Shown here: piece after piece, positions 6,814 through 15,488 of the stretch
How the letters are laid out: the number at the start of each line of letters is the position of its first letter
How positions within the stretch are numbered: the first letter of the stretch is position 1
From: JARRQB01 sp965368585
Lineage (GTDB): Bacteria; Pseudomonadota; Gammaproteobacteria; Chromatiales; Chromatiaceae
Length of the DNA: 37,068 nucleotides
Direction: 5' to 3'
Assembly (NCBI GenBank): GCA_965368585.1
Contig: CBDUNM010000034.1
Span: 1-37,068 of the forward strand
Position numbers and translations under genes: made by a program
The notes under the pieces: generated by a model
The model's database searches: none
Seen by the model: the letters and a program-made list of their open reading frames with translations, nothing else
What the model was told of the DNA's origin: nothing

Positions 6814-9233
6814 GAAACGATGATCGACTGGGGTTCGCTGCCGCCGCTCTTCGTGGCTGCAAACGACTGCCGGGTGGCGGCAAACTCGGCGAGTTGCCGT
6901 TGCACCCGGCCGTTTACCGATTCGGGCGGGTACAGACCGTCATCGTTGATCGCCCCCGATACTACGCCGGTCAACAGCATCATTGCCTGGTCGATGTCGG
7001 CGATCGCAAATACACTGAACCGACCGTCGCGACAGGCGGAAACAACGTCCTCGCGCAGCATCAGATGCTGCACGTTGGGCTCCGGGATCAGCACACCCTG
7101 TTTGCCGGTTAGACCGCGCTGCGTGCAGACGTCGAAAAAACCTTCGATCTTCTGGTTCAGGCCGCCAATCGCCTGCACTTGGCCGTGCTGGTCGACCGAA
7201 CCCGTCACCGCCAGATCTTGCCGCAGCGGCAGTGCTGCCAGGGAGGAAAGCAGGGCGCAGAGTTCAGCGGTCGATGCGCTGTCGCCTTCCACGCCTCCGT
7301 AAGATTGCTCGAAGGCGATCGTCGCGGACATGGAAAGCGGAATATTCGGCGAGTAACGCGCGCCGATGAAGCTCGACAGTATGAACACGCCTTTGGAATG
7401 CAGCGGGCCGCCGAGTTCGACTTCACGCTCGATGTCCAATACCTCCCCTTCGCCGAGACGCGTGTTCGCGCTGATGCGCGACGGCGAACCGAACGAGAAG
7501 TTGCCCAGATCAATGACCGACAACCCGTTAACCTGGCCCACCTCGGCTCCCTCGGTGCGGATTCTGATTACGCCTCGTTGGATTGACTCGTACCAACGAT
7601 CGCGTAATCGGTCGGCGCGTTCCACTTGAGCGTCGATCGCCCGTTTGACGTCCTCTGCGCCGACCAACCGGGCGCTTCGTTCCGAACTCCAGTAATTGGC
7701 CTCCTGGATGAGGTCGGCGATGGCGCGCATGTGCGTGGACAGTTTCTGCTGATCTGACACGAGCCGCGAACTGTGATTGACGATCGCTGCGACCGCGGAG
7801 GCGTCGAAATGGCTCAGGCCCTCTTTGTGAATCAGTGTCGTGACCAACCGGGCGTAGAGCCGGTGGCTGTCGGAGGAACGTGCGATATCGTCCTCGAAGT
7901 CGGCCGCGATCTTGAACAGTTCGGAGAATTCCGGATCGTATTGATGCAACAGGTAGTAGAGCAGGCGATCACCGAGCAACACGACCTTGATCTTGAGCGG
8001 CATCGGTGCCGGTTCCAATGACACGGTGCTGACCAGACTCAGCGCTTGTCCGATCGACTCGATGCGCACCTCTTTCGCGCCGATCGCGCGTTTCAACCCG
8101 TCCCAGGCGAACGGCTGGAGCAATACCTTACGGACATCGAGCAACAGATAGCCGCCGTTGGCCTTGTGCAGGGCGCCCGGCTTGATGTGGGTGAAGTCGG
8201 TGAGCAATGCGCCCATCTGCGCCTCGTGTTCAATGCGGCCCATGAGCGCGGCGAAGGTGGGGTTGTCTTCGTAGACGACGGGTACGCCGGACGCATCCCC
8301 GCGATCGATCAGCAGATTGACGTAGTAGCGTTTGAAGAAGCCTTCAAAAAGACGCTGCAGGCCTTTCTCGTCCACTTCGCCGCGCTGAAACTCGGCGACA
8401 TTGTCGATCACATCCTCTTCGACCGCATGCAGATAGTCGGTGACCTTGGGATGGTCGGCGTACTCAGCGAGCAACGCATCGATCAGGTGACCGACCGCTT
8501 GACGCGTATAGCGGGAATTCAGCTTGCGGATGCATCCACGACGTTCCTTGCGCCATTGCGGAATCAGGGTGCCCAGTAGTCTGCCCAGGTCCGCCTGCAG
8601 TTCGCTAACGGCGTGCTCGATGCGTTCCTGTTCCTCCTGCGACAGGTGCTGGAACTCCTCCACGTCGACGATTTTGCCGTCGTGCAGCGGGGCAAAGGTG
8701 AATTCGCCGGGTCGGCGAATCAGCTTGATCTGCTTGGACTCGCCTTTGTCGCTCAGCGTCTTGAAGGCATCGCGCTCGCGCCGGTCGAATTCCTCCTCGG
8801 TCTCCTGCAGTTCGCTCTTGTACTCGTCGCTGTCGAAGGTGTTCGGAATGGCGAGTCGGAGTTCCTTCAACAACTGCTGCATGTCGTCGCGCAGCTTGCG
8901 GCCTTGGCCAGCGGGGATGCGCAGCAGGTCGGGCTTGGCGGGGTCCGAGAAATTGTTCACGTAACACCAATCGTCCGAGGCCGGTTGCCGCACGCTGTGT
9001 TCTTGCAGGTAGTCTTCCACGGCGGTTCTTTTCCCGATACCCGTAGGTCCCATGACAAACAGGTTGTACCCGCCGTTGTCTATCCCGATGCCGAAACGTA
9101 TGGCCTCGATGGCCCGGTTTTGTCCGAGCATACCCTGCAACATCGGTAGCTCCTCGGTCGTTTCGAAATCCAGTTGACTCGCTGTGCAAAGCGCACAGAG
9201 TCGGTCAGCAGGAAGTGGCTTGATCGGATCCAT
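6810..9233 (-). CDS. Lon-like AAA+ ATP-dependent protease (LonB/YcbZ-like family)
   Basis: An 807-aa soluble AAA+ protease related to the archaeal LonB/E. coli YcbZ branch. The N-terminal region (LDFETTEEL, then GQNRAIEAIRFGI) leads to a P-loop GPTGIGKR at residues 62-69. A long helical insert follows. The C-terminal Lon peptidase domain contains a GDSAS motif with the catalytic Ser and GGLNQKIEGF with the catalytic Lys, so the protease is probably active. The ATG at 9233 was chosen because GAGGA lies five bases upstream and homologues start near this sequence; an ATG at 9257 is possible. A J-domain stub overlaps its 3' end. The likely role is protein quality control. Confidence 0.9.
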   Translation of the reverse strand: MDPIKPLPADRLCALCTASQLDFETTEELPMLQGMLGQNRAIEAIRFGIGIDNGGYNLFVMGPTGIGKRTAVEDYLQEHSVRQPASDDWCYVNNFSDPAKPDLLRIPAGQGRKLRDDMQQLLKELRLAIPNTFDSDEYKSELQETEEEFDRRERDAFKTLSDKGESKQIKLIRRPGEFTFAPLHDGKIVDVEEFQHLSQEEQERIEHAVSELQADLGRLLGTLIPQWRKERRGCIRKLNSRYTRQAVGHLIDALLAEYADHPKVTDYLHAVEEDVIDNVAEFQRGEVDEKGLQRLFEGFFKRYYVNLLIDRGDASGVPVVYEDNPTFAALMGRIEHEAQMGALLTDFTHIKPGALHKANGGYLLLDVRKVLLQPFAWDGLKRAIGAKEVRIESIGQALSLVSTVSLEPAPMPLKIKVVLLGDRLLYYLLHQYDPEFSELFKIAADFEDDIARSSDSHRLYARLVTTLIHKEGLSHFDASAVAAIVNHSSRLVSDQQKLSTHMRAIADLIQEANYWSSERSARLVGAEDVKRAIDAQVERADRLRDRWYESIQRGVIRIRTEGAEVGQVNGLSVIDLGNFSFGSPSRISANTRLGEGEVLDIEREVELGGPLHSKGVFILSSFIGARYSPNIPLSMSATIAFEQSYGGVEGDSASTAELCALLSSLAALPLRQDLAVTGSVDQHGQVQAIGGLNQKIEGFFDVCTQRGLTGKQGVLIPEPNVQHLMLREDVVSACRDGRFSVFAIADIDQAMMLLTGVVSGAINDDGLYPPESVNGRVQRQLAEFAATRQSFAATKSGGSEPQSIIVS

Positions 9234-9996
9234 ATCCGTCCTCATGTCGTTGCTCATTGCCGCAAGTCCGCTACCGGGTTGTCGCGCACCACGGCGGTGT
9301 CGATGTGCTGTTGCCGCGGGAATGGACGGGAGCGCTCGGTTGACGTTTACTTTACGCGAAGCTCCGTGCGGCGCAAATCCGCCGCATCGCGCCAGTGACG
9401 CACCGCCCGTGACGGGTGTCAAGGTAATGGGGTCGTATCCGCGGACTCCATTGCGATCCAAGCGGTATATCGTGTATGAGCGGTCGGGAGATTACGGATG
9501 GGCGGCGTCGGTGGCCGAGCGGTGACGAATGCGGGAACCGGGTCTCGTGGGCCACGCGGTAAGTTCTGCAACTCTCGGCCGATTCTCGATTTCCATCGGC
9601 AAGGCACGAGCGCGCGGGCCTATCAAGAAGTGCGTTGGCGAAGCCTCATGTCGGGTATAGGTTTAAGTGACCGTTTGCTGCAGGGAAGCAGCAGCCGAGC
9701 CTGCAGGGGTGAATCGCGAAGCGGTGAACGCCTTGCCATGGATGGCGAGGCTGGACTTATTTGCGCAGCAGGGACTGCGTAGCAAGAAAGTGTTCACGGC
9801 GTGCCACTGAAAGCTTTACCCGGCAGGAGGCACTGGAAACGCAAGGCGTTATTTGTGATTCTCTTAATAACGCTTGCTCGTTCAAGCGAGCGTAGCGCGG
9901 ACGATGAGGATTGTGGGCCGGGATGGTCGTATGCGCCCGGCCGTGCGACGGATTTCAGCCCGTCCGGCGCATCGACGCCGGACGCGCGGTGGTGAT
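9234..9996. other. 763-bp region with no convincing gene
   Basis: Short open frames here lack recognisable motifs or ribosome binding sites. Visible structure: on the minus strand a perfect TTGACA (9422-9417) is followed by a CCCGTcACGGG palindrome in what would be promoter spacer, but the -10 position (GTCACT) is poor. GCGTTATT/AATAACGC around 9844-9875 and CGCTTG/CAAGCG around 9873-9891 are small inverted repeats. The promoter of the Lon-like gene is expected here. Confidence 0.4.
9961..9984 (-). terminator. terminator-like hairpin after the di-haem peroxidase gene
   Basis: A perfect 9-bp inverted repeat (CGTCCGGCG and CGCCGGACG) with a 6-base loop begins 12 bases after the stop codon of the peroxidase gene. 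There is no following T run, so it may be a partial or Rho-assisted terminator, or an mRNA-stabilising hairpin. Confidence 0.45.
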
Positions 9997-11067
9997 TCAG
10001 CGGTGCGCCGTCAACTCACGGTGCGGATCGACAGGAGGGATCACGCTCATGTTGGGCGTCCCGGGCAGTCGCGGCATGGCGATTTCAGGAAACTTCCCGC
10101 TCAGGCCGTTGAGGAACGCGACGATGTCGGCCACCTGGTCTTCACTGAGGTCTTTGGCCAATTGTGTCTTGGCCATTACCCGCACCGCTTCGTCGAGCGT
10201 AGGCACGCTGCCGTTGTGGAAATACGGTGCCGTCAGCGCGATGTTGCGCAGGGTCGGTACTCGCCACAGGTGCTTGTCGTCGTCGTTCTCGGTGGCCTGG
10301 TAACGCCCGGAGTCTTTCAGCAAGGCGTATTTTTCATCGTAGGCGCTGCCGGCGTATGTCGGAAACTTCATGAAAAAGCCGGTACCAATCGGCAGCGGCG
10401 GTCCGCTGAAATTCGGCCCTGAGTGGCAGGATGTACAGCCGAGGTCCGCGAAGCTGTTCATGCCGCGCACCTGTTGTTCGGTCAGTGCCGTGTTGTCGCC
10501 CTTGACATAGCGATCATAGGCCGAGTTGGGTGTAATCAGCGTGCGTTCGAAGGCGGCGACCGCCTTGGCCGCGTTGTCGGCGCTGACCGGGTCTTCCTCG
10601 CCGGGGAAAGCCGCCGCGAACAGCGGTTTGTAGCCAGCTATCCGGTTGAGCCGGGACATCGCCTCGTCCAGGCTTTCCATGCCCATCTCGATCGGGTTCT
10701 GCACCGGGCCCTTGGCTTGCTCCTCCAGCGTGGCGGCGCGGCCGTCCCAGAACTGGGCCGAATAGAAGGCCGCATTCCATACCGTCGGGGCGCTGCGCTC
10801 GCCGCGGGCGTCGTGCATGCCGATCGAGTTCGGCCGGTTGTCGTCACCGGCTGCCATGACGTTATGGCAGGAGTTGCACGACAAAGTGCCGTGTTCCGAG
10901 AAGCGCGGGTCGAAATAGAGCGTCTTGCCCAGCAGCACCTTCGCATCGGATTGCGGGTTGTCCTGCGGAATAGGCGGGCGCTCCGGGAGGGGCTGCCAGT
11001 CGGCGGCGGAAAGGGACAAGGACACGCTAAGAGCGCTGCTCAATACCAATAGGTTCCTGATGTGCAT
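9997..11067 (-). CDS. di-haem cytochrome c peroxidase/MauG family protein
   Basis: A 356-aa exported di-haem protein. The start MHIRNLLVLSSAL was chosen because GGAG lies seven bases upstream of this ATG (11067); an ATG two codons earlier is too close to it. The N-terminus is a Sec signal peptide ending near SLSAADW. Two haem motifs are present, CNSCH and CTSCH, in the spacing typical of bacterial cytochrome c peroxidases, and the central region has FDPRFSEHGTLSCNSCH and PTLRNIALTAPYFHNG. The role is most likely reduction of hydrogen peroxide in the periplasm using cytochrome c electrons. A MauG-like oxidase role on a protein partner cannot be excluded. A rubrerythrin 6.8 kb away is a second peroxide-related gene. 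Confidence 0.93.
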   Translation of the reverse strand: MHIRNLLVLSSALSVSLSLSAADWQPLPERPPIPQDNPQSDAKVLLGKTLYFDPRFSEHGTLSCNSCHNVMAAGDDNRPNSIGMHDARGERSAPTVWNAAFYSAQFWDGRAATLEEQAKGPVQNPIEMGMESLDEAMSRLNRIAGYKPLFAAAFPGEEDPVSADNAAKAVAAFERTLITPNSAYDRYVKGDNTALTEQQVRGMNSFADLGCTSCHSGPNFSGPPLPIGTGFFMKFPTYAGSAYDEKYALLKDSGRYQATENDDDKHLWRVPTLRNIALTAPYFHNGSVPTLDEAVRVMAKTQLAKDLSEDQVADIVAFLNGLSGKFPEIAMPRLPGTPNMSVIPPVDPHRELTAHR

Positions 11068-11444
11068 GGTCATACTCCAGTGATATTCTGACAGACTCCA
11101 CGACAAACCATCGATCGGGAGTCGGTACCCACGGCCACAGATGGATTCTGAGCCACGGGGATCGGCGGCAGCCGGCGAGCGGCGCGACCTGATAAGCTCA
11201 ATTTACCGCCGCGTTCGGCGTTCAGGTGTTACCGAGCGTGGTGAAACTGTTTCGGGTTGTTTCGGCGACGGAAACCGGGTCGGCTGGATCGCCACCGTCG
11301 GCATGGAGTTCGCCGTCGATTCCCTGCCGGCAGGCACCGGTCGCGGTGCGCGGCGCCATGCTAGGCCGGGCGAACCACGTCAGTGTCCTGAGCCGTAAAG
11401 GCGTTACGTTTCAGCGGCACACGAACATGCGACGATTTCATGAC
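11068..11444. other. 377-bp intergenic region
   Basis: Between the start of the peroxidase gene and the stop of the cyclase/FHA gene, both on the minus strand. No coding region or strong hairpin was recognised. The peroxidase promoter should lie in the part near 11070-11150. Confidence 0.35.
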
Positions 11445-12344
11445 TCACGACGCTCGATCCTCGTTGAAAAACCGAATCACGTCATCCGGCATGTAAGACG
11501 CCGGTCGGCCCAGCGAAATGACGCCGTTCCCCAGCAGTTGCACGGACTCCCTTTTCAAGAACACGGTTTCGTTATCCTGATTGGTGACATAGGTGCCGTT
11601 GGTGCTTTGGTCGGTGAACAGAAAATAATTGCGTTTCAGCTCGATCAGTGCGTGCAGCCGGGATGCGTAGTGACTGTCGACAACCAGATCGCAGGTTTCA
11701 GCGCGACCGATGCTCATCGCCTGACCCGTGTCCTCGTAGCGGAACTCACCACCCGGGTGCTGCAGCAGGAGTGTACTCGGCGGTTTGATCTGGCTGGCCG
11801 CCGTAGACGTGGTGACCAGGGTCTTGGTGGAGGTGCGGGGACCGTCTTCGAGTTGCACGACGGTGAACACGTCGACCGGCTCCGATCTGCCCTTCACGCG
11901 AGTCGTATCCAACAGTCGCGTATTGGTCTGGCGATCCGGGGACAGCGCGGCGACGGTCCCTCCCGGCAGCAGGATTTCGCCGGCTTTCGCCAGTCCCAGC
12001 AGCCGTGCGGCCAGGTGCACGGTGTCGCCGAATACATCGTCCTGCGACGACATGACGGTTCCATTGCTGAAGGCCACCTTGATACCGCACAGGCTGTCGC
12101 GATGCGACAACTGCATTTTGGTCGCGGCGTCGTAGGCGTTGTCCGCCGCCGGGAAAAGGCACTTAACGCCGTCACCTTGCGTCCGGATGACGGCGCCGTT
12201 GTTCCACGCGGTGATCCGCATCATGCGCTCCATGCTCTGCTCCGCAATCTCCATGCCGCGGGTATTGCCGAAAATCTCGTAGATACGAACGCTGTCGCAA
12301 ATATCGGCAAAGAGCACGGTACCTTCGTCATCGCGCGTGTTCAT
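11445..12344 (-). CDS. class III nucleotidyl cyclase-like domain fused to an FHA domain
   Basis: A 299-aa soluble protein. Residues 5-165 are a class III adenylate/guanylate cyclase-like catalytic domain: metal-binding Asp14 in LFADICDS, Asp58 in TQGDG, and Arg114 in the VHLAAR segment. Residues 190-295 are a forkhead-associated domain with SIGR (211-214), SRLHA and STNGTYV. FHA domains bind phosphothreonine, which suggests control by a Ser/Thr kinase; a kinase with its own FHA domain lies 10 kb away. The usual catalytic Asn (VNxAAR) is His110, and the usual purine-selecting Lys four residues before the second Asp is Arg54. Activity is therefore uncertain; it could be a binding or sensor domain. 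The gene stands alone downstream of the cbbR remnant. Confidence 0.88.
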   Translation of the reverse strand: MNTRDDEGTVLFADICDSVRIYEIFGNTRGMEIAEQSMERMMRITAWNNGAVIRTQGDGVKCLFPAADNAYDAATKMQLSHRDSLCGIKVAFSNGTVMSSQDDVFGDTVHLAARLLGLAKAGEILLPGGTVAALSPDRQTNTRLLDTTRVKGRSEPVDVFTVVQLEDGPRTSTKTLVTTSTAASQIKPPSTLLLQHPGGEFRYEDTGQAMSIGRAETCDLVVDSHYASRLHALIELKRNYFLFTDQSTNGTYVTNQDNETVFLKRESVQLLGNGVISLGRPASYMPDDVIRFFNEDRAS

Positions 12345-12589
12345 AAGCTACTCGGCTCGCGTTCGGGGTTGGAGTGCTCCGTTTCCATCCGGAGTTTAAA
12401 CGAATCAGTAAAAATATAGCGGTATTGACGCCGGGCAGCGATTCGATCGGCGAAAAAACCCTACACAGCAGTCGTTGCGCAGATCCCGGCGCGACCCGGC
12501 TTGTTTCGCTTGCAACAGTCCGGTGGCGTCCTGAGGGATCAGAACATCGAACTGGGTCTCTTATTGCAGCCGCCGAATCAGTGTTCTTT

Positions 12590-13135
12590 TTTTTGGGGGC
12601 CAGCGGGTGGCCGGCTGGTGCGTTGATCACCAGCGGGTTTCCCATGAAGGCCGTTTCCTCCAGATCCAGTTCGTCGGGCGGCTCGCCCGTGATCACCAGA
12701 TCGGTTTCGTTGTGTGCCAGCTGCTTCAGGAGGCTTTTGCGGTTGGTGACCTCGAGCGAGAAGGTGGTTCCCGGGTAGCGCCGGGAGAACGCCGCCAGCA
12801 GACGGGTGGCTGGCGAAGTAATTGCCCGGGGTCGCCACGGTCAGGCGCAGATGTCCGCTGCGCTCGCCCTGCAGCGCCTCGATCACCTCGTTGAGTTCCC
12901 GCAGCTGGTGCACGATGGACGGGCCGTAGTGGAAAAACTCCCGGCCGGCCTCCGTGAGATGGATCTTCTTGCCAGCTTCTCGAACAGCGGCAATCCGGCG
13001 GGCGGTGTCTTCGAGTTGGCGCACCAGCAGCGAAACGGCGGGTTGGCTCAGACGCAATTCGTCGGCCGCGCGCGTGCAACTCAGATGACGAGCCACGGCT
13101 TCGAAGACACGCAGTCGACGAAGTGTCATATGCAT
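12590..13135 (-). pseudogene. cbbR: broken LysR-type regulator, CbbR-like
   Basis: The N-terminus (MTLRRLRVFEAVARHLSCTRAA) is a LysR helix-turn-helix and resembles CbbR, activator of Calvin-cycle genes. The frame is then disturbed. Between EDT and GKKIHLTEAG the expected GLPLFEKL is found in another frame, so two compensating shifts flank it. At about 12815-12825 a further shift moves the effector domain (ATRLLAAFSRRYPG through NPLVINAPAGHPLA) to a second frame. Beyond the poly-A/poly-C tract near 12590-12600 no LysR sequence is recognisable. About 165 of the usual 300 residues remain. This is decay, or heavy local sequencing error plus truncation. No cbb genes are in view. Confidence 0.8.
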
Positions 13136-13143
13136 AAGTTTTA

Positions 13144-13159
13144 AATGATGACAATCATT
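13144..13159. promoter_or_regulatory. palindrome upstream of the cbbR remnant
   Basis: A perfect 6-bp inverted repeat, AATGAT-GACA-ATCATT, lies 8 bases upstream of the cbbR start within an AT-rich stretch (13140-13190). It could be an autoregulatory operator, but it does not fit the usual T-N11-A LysR box well. Confidence 0.25.
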
Positions 13160-13277
13160 AATAATATCTACTGTAAGTAATATATCGGAGACCGATACTC
13201 GTCCAATCCCACTATAGATCTGGCTAATACACTAATGCAGGATCTGGGTTCCGAGGTTCGGAGAACCCGGACACGTA

Positions 13278-13710
13278 TCAACGTGTGGCAGAGGGTTCGA
13301 GGTCGTGGCCAAGAAATACGATGCCGGTGTGAACGACTACGGTATGCACGATTTCCGGACGCCAGTAAACCAGTTCGACGTCCACGGGTTCGCTCACTGA
13401 ATCCGGTGCGCGGGCATCACTGAAGGCCCAGGCGAGCATGATCAGCTTGCCGCCCTCACCCTCGCGCACGGAATACGCCTGGTTGTCGACGAAATAGGTT
13501 TCGCTGGTCTCGATGACCGCCTGGTACTGCATGGAGTATACGGGCACCATGACGTGGTCGCTTTCACACCGGGTCAGAATCGACCGGCAGCGATTGAACA
13601 GAGCGGCCGGTATGCGCAGCCGTTCGCGGGCGACTTCATCGGGACGAAAAAACGTGCTTCACGCCGGAGCCGTCGTCGTTACCCAATGCGACTGCTGCTT
13701 CAGGGATCAT
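13278..13710 (-). pseudogene. small gene of unknown function broken by one frameshift
   Basis: An ATG at 13710 overlaps the TGA of the upstream 107-aa gene (ATGATCCCTGA), a translational-coupling arrangement. The frame reads MIPEAAVALGNDDGSGVKHVF up to a run of six A (plus strand 13647-13652), then dies. In the next frame an uninterrupted coherent protein continues (RPDEVARERLRIPAALFNRC, then VPVYSMQYQAVIETSE) to the TGA at 13278. Removing one base from the run gives a single 143-aa product. I do not recognise the family; no signal peptide or membrane helix is seen. Sequencing error, real mutation or programmed slippage are all possible. Without the shift, only an internal ATG at 13550 remains as a start (90 aa). 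Confidence 0.6.
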
Positions 13711-14023
13711 CGTCGCTCAATTCGGCGTCCCAACCCAACTGTCGAGCGCGTTGCACGGCGGCGTCATAGATGCGTTGGTGGCGCTGCATGAGTTCGGGCG
13801 GCAAGTGAGAGACCAGGTGCCCGTATTTGCTCCACTCGGTGGTCACCTTGTCATAGAGGGCATTCACGCCCTGGAGCGTCCATCCTTCGCAGGTTTCGGT
13901 TTCCGGTATCAACCCGAATACCCAGGCGTCACGGATGATGTTTCCGGTGCGGTTCATGGCGCCGGTCGGGTCTTTGTCGATTCCCATATACTTTTTGGTC
14001 GTATACATAGTCTCGGAATGCAT
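13700..14023 (-). CDS. conserved-looking 107-aa protein of unknown function
   Basis: A small soluble protein with strong protein-like composition and no membrane segments. It contains MYTTKKYMGIDKDPTGAMNR, an IIRDAWVFGLIPE segment, a central Trp-rich helix and an acidic end (ELSDDDP). No named family is recognised. The start may be 14023 or the internal ATG at 14008; neither has a good Shine-Dalgarno. Its 3' end overlaps the frameshifted gene at 13278-13710, so the two form a coupled pair. Both lie 106 bp downstream of the adenylate-forming enzyme gene on the same strand. Confidence 0.72.
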   Translation of the reverse strand: MHSETMYTTKKYMGIDKDPTGAMNRTGNIIRDAWVFGLIPETETCEGWTLQGVNALYDKVTTEWSKYGHLVSHLPPELMQRHQRIYDAAVQRARQLGWDAELSDDDP

Positions 14024-14086
14024 GCAGAGTAGGTCATAGCTGCAGGGGTAAAAGTACGTCGAACCGACGCGGCGCCGCCCGCCCCC

Positions 14087-14102
14087 ACCCGCCGACGCGG
14101 GT
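14087..14102 (-). terminator. short GC hairpin between the ligase gene and the small gene
   Basis: A perfect 6-bp stem (ACCCGC/GCGGGT) with a CGAC tetraloop lies 28 bases after the stop of the adenylate-forming enzyme gene. No T run follows; termination is possible but weakly supported. Confidence 0.25.
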
Positions 14103-14129
14103 AAGGCGACGGCCGCGACGCAGCGCGGT

Positions 14130-15488
14130 TCATGCCGTTGGCGGCCGGTCCAAACCGAGCGCCCGCAACCAGTCGTTGCGAATGATCAGCAGCTTGTGAT
14201 TCGAGGTCAACAGGGGAGGACCCCACTCTATCTTCCAGGTCACCTCTGGGGCGATGCGCTCCCGCAGAAACTGCAGCGCGGTTTGTTCGTTGGCCTCGAT
14301 GCCGGGTTCCAGTTCAAGGCGTGCGGTTACCTGGTCCGGACCCGTTTGGATGAACTGATAGTGCTTCAAGCCGTCGAACCAACGCATTACCAGTGTCAAA
14401 CCCGGCATTGCGATGCTGCGGCCGCTGCTCAGAAAGATGACGTCTCCGGTACGGCCGTCGACTTGCCCGATACGTTGCCAGCGTATACCGGACGTGGAAT
14501 CGCCGGCTTCGTGCCAGTGAATCTGGTCGCCGACTTCGTAACGGATGAACGGCATGGCGAAATTGGTCAGGCAGGTCGCCACTGCCTTGCCGGTCTTGCC
14601 CGGCCGGTTGATCACGGCACCCTCGTCGTCCAGCAGTTCGAGTACGCCGCGGTGAAAAGATACATAGAGGCCGTCCTGTTCAGGACCCTCGCAGGCGTGT
14701 AAGCCGCCGTCGTTGGCGCCGTATTGGTCCAGGATGCGGTTCGTGCCGAGCACCTCGGCGATCCGACGACGGACTTCGCTGCGCATGACTTCCGCCGTAC
14801 ATACGACGCCCTGCAGCTGCGGCGGTCTGACACCCAACCCATCGAGACGCTCGCAGAACTCCCGAATGGCGTTAGGGTATCCGTAGATCAACCGTAGTTT
14901 GGAAAAGACCGGTTGTTTCACCAGTGCGGCCACGCGCGCCCGCGTAATGTTGGACCCACTTGACGCCCAGCGATTCATTACGCGGTCTTTCCACGTCCGG
15001 TTGTCGCTCAGTCCGACGCCGACCGATTCACCCCCGATTACCAAAAACGGATCGCCGATTCTGTAGCCGGCCCACGACCAGCCGGTGTACATCTGCGCCC
15101 ATGCCAGTTCTTCGTCGTAGGGCGTCATCTTGAAAATAATGGGCTGGCCGGTGCTGCCCCCGGTGCGCGCGTCGGTCATCTTGACGGTCTGGTCGTTGGT
15201 CACCATCTGCGTCTGATGACGCCTTACTTCATCTTTGGTCAGGGTCGGCAAGTGCGCCAGGTCGCTTAGATTCCGGATATCGCGGGGATCTTCGATACGG
15301 TTTTGCCATTTTTCGCGATAAAAAGGCACAGACTGCCAGCAATGCGCGATCATTTTTTGAAGCTTCGCTTCCTGATAGGCGGTGATCCGCTCGGCGTCCC
15401 AATCGGTTCGACCAAGAATCTTTTCTGTGAGGCGTACTCGCTCGGGCCGTATGGCTTTGATACACCAGTGATGCAGCTTCGGATTCAT
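14130..15488 (-). CDS. PaaK/CapK-like adenylate-forming enzyme
   Basis: A 452-aa member of the phenylacetate-CoA ligase/CapK branch of the AMP-binding superfamily. The ATP-binding loop is ARTGGSTGQP, the variant seen in CapK-type proteins. YGANDGG and a KTGKAVATCLTNFAMPFIRY segment are the other core motifs, and VDGRTGDV carries the conserved Asp near the hinge. Such enzymes activate a carboxylic acid as an acyl-AMP, often in capsule or exopolysaccharide loci; the substrate is unknown and no polysaccharide genes are nearby. I chose the ATG at 15488 (MNPKLHHW), because earlier in-frame starts add a tail unlike the family. It heads a possible three-gene unit with the two small genes downstream. 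Confidence 0.85.
   Translation of the reverse strand: MNPKLHHWCIKAIRPERVRLTEKILGRTDWDAERITAYQEAKLQKMIAHCWQSVPFYREKWQNRIEDPRDIRNLSDLAHLPTLTKDEVRRHQTQMVTNDQTVKMTDARTGGSTGQPIIFKMTPYDEELAWAQMYTGWSWAGYRIGDPFLVIGGESVGVGLSDNRTWKDRVMNRWASSGSNITRARVAALVKQPVFSKLRLIYGYPNAIREFCERLDGLGVRPPQLQGVVCTAEVMRSEVRRRIAEVLGTNRILDQYGANDGGLHACEGPEQDGLYVSFHRGVLELLDDEGAVINRPGKTGKAVATCLTNFAMPFIRYEVGDQIHWHEAGDSTSGIRWQRIGQVDGRTGDVIFLSSGRSIAMPGLTLVMRWFDGLKHYQFIQTGPDQVTARLELEPGIEANEQTALQFLRERIAPEVTWKIEWGPPLLTSNHKLLIIRNDWLRALGLDRPPTA

Noticed and set aside
7179..9149. Long open frames on the plus strand opposite the Lon-like gene (for example 8046-8579 and 8613-9149)
   Set aside because: They mirror the codon structure of the Lon-like protein in a GC-rich gene and have no family motifs of their own.
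9801..9995. Small plus-strand frame with a short hydrophobic stretch in the 9234-9996 region
   Set aside because: No supporting family, and it runs into the hairpin after the peroxidase gene; composition after residue 30 is not protein-like.
11226..12419. A 397-codon plus-strand frame antisense to the cyclase-FHA gene
   Set aside because: The minus-strand gene has two recognisable domains; the plus-strand frame has none.
13144..13159. Fur box upstream of the cbbR remnant
   Set aside because: The half-sites AATGAT/ATCATT look Fur-like, but the spacing adds three bases and breaks the repeat pattern.
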